Source: Oribacterium sp.
GTDB lineage: Bacteria; Bacillota_A; Clostridia; Lachnospirales; Lachnospiraceae
Assembly (NCBI GenBank): GCA_004554245.1
Contig: SFND01000015.1
Coordinates: forward strand, 1-51,007
Direction of reading: 5' to 3'
DNA: 51,007 nt
The notes beneath the pieces are model-generated. The model saw nothing but the letters and a program-made list of their open reading frames with translations. It did no database searches and was not told the DNA's origin. This document shows positions 47,955-51,007 of this stretch, one piece after another. The number at the start of each line of letters is the position of its first letter. The stretch's first letter is position 1. A program made the position numbers and the translations under genes.

Positions 47955-48971
47955 ATGACTATTCTTGTAACAGGTGGTGCTGGATATATCGGAAGCCATA
48001 CATGTGTGGAGCTTCTGAACGCAGGCTATGATGTTGTGATCATCGACAATCTGTATAATTCAAATCAGAAGGCCGTGGACCGGATCGAGGAGATCACCGG
48101 TAAGAAGGTGAAGTTTTATCCGGATGATATGATGGATCGTGCAGCGGTGAAGCGAGTCTTCGATGAGAATAAGATCGATGCGGTCATTCACTTCGCAGGT
48201 CTGAAGGCCGTCGGTGAGTCTGTGCACAAGCCGATCGAGTATTATCGCACAAATATCGGTTCCACGCTGAATCTGACCGACGAGATGCGTGCGCATGGCT
48301 GCAAGAATATCATTTTCTCTAGCTCTGCGACCGTATACGGCGATCCGGCGGAGATTCCGATCACGGAGAACTGTCCGAAGGGTACCTGCACGAATCCGTA
48401 TGGCTGGACCAAGTGGATGCAGGAGCAGATTCTGACCGATATTCACACGGCAGATCCGGAGTGGAATGTCATCCTGCTTCGTTACTTCAACCCGATCGGT
48501 GCGCACAAGTCCGGTCTGATCGGTGAGGATCCGAAGGGCATCCCAAACAACCTGCTTCCGTACGTGGCACAGGTGGCGATCGGCAAGCTTCCGGAGATCA
48601 ATGTCTTCGGTAACGATTATGATACACCGGATGGTACAGGCGTTCGTGATTATATCCACGTCGTGGATCTCGCACGTGGTCATGTAAAGGCCATCGAGCG
48701 TTTCGCAAAGAAGGATGGTGTATTCATCTGCAATCTGGGTACCGGTCATGGTTATTCGGTACTGGATGTCATCCATGCGTTTGAGAAGGCCTGCGGCAAG
48801 GAGCTTCCGTATGTGATTCGGGAGCGTCGTCCGGGCGACATCGCGACCTGCTACTCGAGCCCTGCGAAGGCAGAGAAGGAGCTCGGCTGGACCGCGGAGT
48901 TCGACCTCGAGGATATGTGCCGCGATTCCTGGAACTGGCAGCAGAAGAATCCGAACGGATATAATTCTTAA
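47955..48971 (+). CDS. galE: UDP-glucose 4-epimerase
   Basis: GalE interconverts UDP-galactose and UDP-glucose with bound NAD+. The 338-residue protein has TGGAGYIGSHTCVELL, SSSATVYGDP (catalytic Ser), NPYGWTKWMQE (YxxxK), RYFNPIGAHKSG and GTGVRDYIHVVDLARGH, all typical of bacterial GalE. GAGGAGG precedes ATG. It lies between galK and galT; an ~270-bp multi-hairpin region separates it from galT. It differs clearly from the epimerase at 5904, which acts on glucuronate-type substrates. Confidence 0.97.
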   Translation: MTILVTGGAGYIGSHTCVELLNAGYDVVIIDNLYNSNQKAVDRIEEITGKKVKFYPDDMMDRAAVKRVFDENKIDAVIHFAGLKAVGESVHKPIEYYRTNIGSTLNLTDEMRAHGCKNIIFSSSATVYGDPAEIPITENCPKGTCTNPYGWTKWMQEQILTDIHTADPEWNVILLRYFNPIGAHKSGLIGEDPKGIPNNLLPYVAQVAIGKLPEINVFGNDYDTPDGTGVRDYIHVVDLARGHVKAIERFAKKDGVFICNLGTGHGYSVLDVIHAFEKACGKELPYVIRERRPGDIATCYSSPAKAEKELGWTAEFDLEDMCRDSWNWQQKNPNGYNS

Positions 48972-48980
48972 ATACTTTGA

Positions 48981-49252
48981 GGCTATTGCCGAAACCGATA
49001 TCGGGCGTCCCACTTAGTTCAAAGGACAGAACCCTCGGGATGTGCACATGGATCGGACAGGGAAAGCACCTGTCCGTCCATCGTGTACATCCCTTCAGAG
49101 CAGGCCTTTGCATCAGGCAAAGGCCGGAACGTACATGTACCGATCTTCGATCGGTATCCCGAAGGGATCGAGCTCGGACCACAAGTCCGGGCTCGACCTT
49201 ACCTGTTCTTTGAATGCGCAAGACTGCCCGATACCGGCTTTCGGCAATAGCC
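48981..49252. repeat. Large multi-arm fold between galE and galT
   Basis: GGCTATTGCCGAAA + CCGATATCGGGC (48981-49006) pairs almost perfectly with GCCCGATACCGGC + TTTCGGCAATAGCC (49226-49252). A second stem pairs TTCAAAG-GACAG (49018) with CTGTTCTTTGAA (49203). Inside are four hairpins: GGGATGT.CACATGGATCGGACAGG with its complement (~49037-49093), GGCCTTTGC/GGCAAAGGCC (49103-49123), TACCGATC/GATCGGTA (49138-49156), and TCGAGCTCGGAC/GTCCGGGCTCGA (~49168-49196). It is non-coding and not similar to the fold-back at 13541. Confidence 0.8.
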
Positions 49253-49292
49253 TGTTTACGTTATGAAATGATTTATGTAAGGAGATAGAACT

Positions 49293-50882
49293 ATGGACAT
49301 TCAGATGGCTGTAAAGGATCTGGTGGCGTATGCGTTGAAGACGGGGCTGATTGAGGAGGCGGATATCATCTGGGCGCTGAATACGGTGACGCTGGAGCTG
49401 GGCATCACGGAGGTGACGGCGACCAGGGAGGATGTGATCGCGGAGGCCGACAGCATTGCCTTCGATGAAACGGAGGCGAGCGAGGATCAGAAGGTGAATG
49501 CGCTGGGGATGGTGTCCGATGGTACGTACCTGGAGAATGTACTGGCAGCGCTGGATGATTATGCGGTGGAGCACGGGCTCACGGGTGGTGATTCGGTGGT
49601 TTATCGTGATCTTTTCGATACGCGTCTGATGGGTGCGCTGACCCCGCGTCCGTCGGAGGTGCAGGCGAGATTTGCGAGTCTCTATGAGGAGAGCCCGAAG
49701 GAGGCGACCGAATGGTACTACACCTTCTCGCGGGATACGGACTACATCCGTCGTTACCGTGTGAAGAAGGATGTGAAGTGGCAGACGCATACGGAGTACG
49801 GTGATCTCGATATCACGATCAATCTGTCGAAGCCGGAGAAGGATCCGAAGGCCATCGCGGCGGCGGGCAAGGCGAAGCAGACGGGGTATCCGAAGTGCCA
49901 GCTCTGTCATGAGTGCGAGGGCTACAGTGGTCGTGTGGACTATCCGGCGCGTGAGAATCATCGTATCATCCCGATCGAGATTCAGGGCGCGGAGTGGGGC
50001 TTCCAGTATTCGCCATACGTGTACTACAACGAGCACTGCATCGTGCTGAACGCGGCGCACACGCCGATGAAGATTGATAAGGCGGCGTTTCTGAAGCTGT
50101 TTGATTTCGTCGCTCAGTTCCCGCACTATTTCGTCGGGTCCAATGCAGACCTTCCGATCGTGGGTGGCTCCATCCTCGCACATGAGCACTTCCAAGGTGG
50201 TCACTATACCTTCGCGATGGCGAAGGCACCGGTGGAGCGGAGCTTTACGGTTCCGGGCTTCGAGGATGTCGAGGCGGGTATCGTGAAGTGGCCGATGAGT
50301 GTCATCCGTCTCAGTGGTCCGGATACGGTACGTCTCGCCGAGCTTGCGGATCGTATCCTCACGAAGTGGAGAGGCTACACGGATGAGAGCGCGTTCATCT
50401 TCGCGGAGACCGAGGGCACACCGCACTCGACGATCACGCCGATCGCGCGCAAGGTGGGCGATCAGTTCCAGCTGGATCTCGTGCTTCGGAACAACATCAC
50501 GACGGAGGAGCATCCGCTCGGTGTATTTCATCCGCATGCGAAGCTCCATCATATCAAAAAGGAGAACATCGGCCTCATCGAGGTGATGGGTCTCGCGGTA
50601 CTGCCGAGCCGTCTGAAGGGCGAGATGGCAGACCTTCGCGAGGCGATTCTCGCTGGAAAGGATCTTCGTGCCGATGAAGCGCTCGCGAAGCACGCCGACT
50701 GGGTCGACGAGTTCCGCGCGAAGTACGCGGCACAGGGCGTGCAGCTCACTGAGGAGAACCTCGAGGGTATCCTCCGTGATGAGATCGGTATCGTCTTCAT
50801 GCAGGTGCTCGAGGACGCCGGCGTCTACAAGCGCTCGCCGGAAGGCCAGGCCGCGTTCGACCGCTTTGTTGCGACGATTTAA
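49293..50882 (+). CDS. galT: UDP-glucose--hexose-1-phosphate uridylyltransferase (long Firmicutes type)
   Basis: GalT swaps UMP between UDP-glucose and galactose 1-phosphate, completing the Leloir pathway with GalK and GalE. The 529-residue length and motifs (KCQLCHECEGYSGRVDYPARENHRIIPI, WGFQYSPYVYYNEHCIVLN, GGSILAHEHFQGGHYTFAM, FHPHAKLHHIKKENIGLIEVMGLAVLP) fit the Bacillus-type GalT class II, distinct from the ~350-residue E. coli type. HxHxQ-like HEHFQGG is the expected active site. AAGGAGATAGAACT precedes ATG. Confidence 0.95.
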   Translation: MDIQMAVKDLVAYALKTGLIEEADIIWALNTVTLELGITEVTATREDVIAEADSIAFDETEASEDQKVNALGMVSDGTYLENVLAALDDYAVEHGLTGGDSVVYRDLFDTRLMGALTPRPSEVQARFASLYEESPKEATEWYYTFSRDTDYIRRYRVKKDVKWQTHTEYGDLDITINLSKPEKDPKAIAAAGKAKQTGYPKCQLCHECEGYSGRVDYPARENHRIIPIEIQGAEWGFQYSPYVYYNEHCIVLNAAHTPMKIDKAAFLKLFDFVAQFPHYFVGSNADLPIVGGSILAHEHFQGGHYTFAMAKAPVERSFTVPGFEDVEAGIVKWPMSVIRLSGPDTVRLAELADRILTKWRGYTDESAFIFAETEGTPHSTITPIARKVGDQFQLDLVLRNNITTEEHPLGVFHPHAKLHHIKKENIGLIEVMGLAVLPSRLKGEMADLREAILAGKDLRADEALAKHADWVDEFRAKYAAQGVQLTEENLEGILRDEIGIVFMQVLEDAGVYKRSPEGQAAFDRFVATI

Positions 50883-50883
50883 A

Positions 50884-51007
50884 ACCCGGAGGGCCGGTAA
50901 CAGAAGCACAGTACTTCGAGTTCGGAAGAATCTAAAATTGTCCCCCTAAGAACCAGTAGGCTCTCTGCAAACGACTGAGTTTTCTTTATGAAAACTCAGT
51001 GTTGCAG
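50884..51007. repeat. Fold-back element after galT (cut by the window end)
   Basis: CCCGGAGGGCCGGTAACAGAAGCACAGTACTTCGA matches the complement of the right half of the element at 13541 (CGGAGGGCCGGCAACTGAAGCACAGTACTCCGA). It goes on to the central stem ACTGAGTTTTC...GAAAACTCAGTGTTGCAG. Only about half the element is in view. Its presence after galT and after deoB shows that this is a dispersed family. Confidence 0.8.

Overview
The window looks like a chromosomal segment of a Gram-positive, moderately GC-rich Clostridia bacterium, most likely Lachnospiraceae. This is inferred from strong AGGAGG-type ribosome binding sites, many rho-independent terminators, a glycine aptamer in front of an AGCS symporter, a Firmicutes-type long GalT, DUF1284, sce7726 and AAA-ATPase-like/PD-(D/E)XK genes. 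No rRNA, tRNA, prophage or CRISPR array was seen. Most genes are on the + strand.

Layout. 1-5.8 kb is an AT-richer, decayed accessory stretch. It holds fragments of a PIN toxin, an AAA ATPase, a UDP-GlcNAc 2-epimerase and three copies of the 3' end of a sugar nucleotidyltransferase gene, mixed with an intact MNT/HEPN pair, a DUF4143 ATPase and a Phd/PIN toxin-antitoxin pair. 5.9-8.8 kb (minus strand) makes UDP-glucuronate and its 4-epimer: an HTH-fused UDP-glucose dehydrogenase and a nucleotide-sugar epimerase. 9.4-12.2 kb has a YbaK-like deacylase, then a Y1/HUH transposase of the REP-associated (RAYT) type and a VapBC module, bracketed by two hairpin-plus-repeat units. 12.3-14.5 kb is deoB-deoC. 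14.7-26 kb is housekeeping and accessory metabolism (SDR, DUF1284, HAD, aldo/keto reductase, L25/Ctc, ABC exporter, ProX-like deacylase, flavin reductase, glycine riboswitch plus AGCS symporter). 26-46.4 kb has a large lipoprotein, an MBL hydrolase, a cyclase, MATE, CstA, a membrane protein, a MoxR/VWA pair, secreted proteins, an internally deleted AAA-like protein, an sce7726 nuclease and an AEC transporter. 46.6-50.9 kb is galK-galE-galT, the Leloir pathway, behind a near-consensus promoter.

The most unusual content is intergenic. (1) At least thirteen near-full copies, plus partial ones, of a ~90-bp REP-like repeat are built on two inverted GGGGTCTGACCCC arms. A left flank (CTTAAGAATTTCGTAA) always lies on the + strand, while the core between the arms occurs in both orientations; a RAYT gene sits among them. 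(2) The octamer GCATTGGC/GCCAATGC occurs 22 times by eye against about 2 expected, in several reading frames and mostly in linkers or intergenic DNA, which resembles a DNA-level signal. (3) Long fold-back elements lie between deoB and deoC, upstream of galK, between galE and galT and after galT. (4) Two arrays of a GRCATTA motif recur every ~40-50 bp. All coordinates and counts are by eye; no alignment, search or folding program was run.
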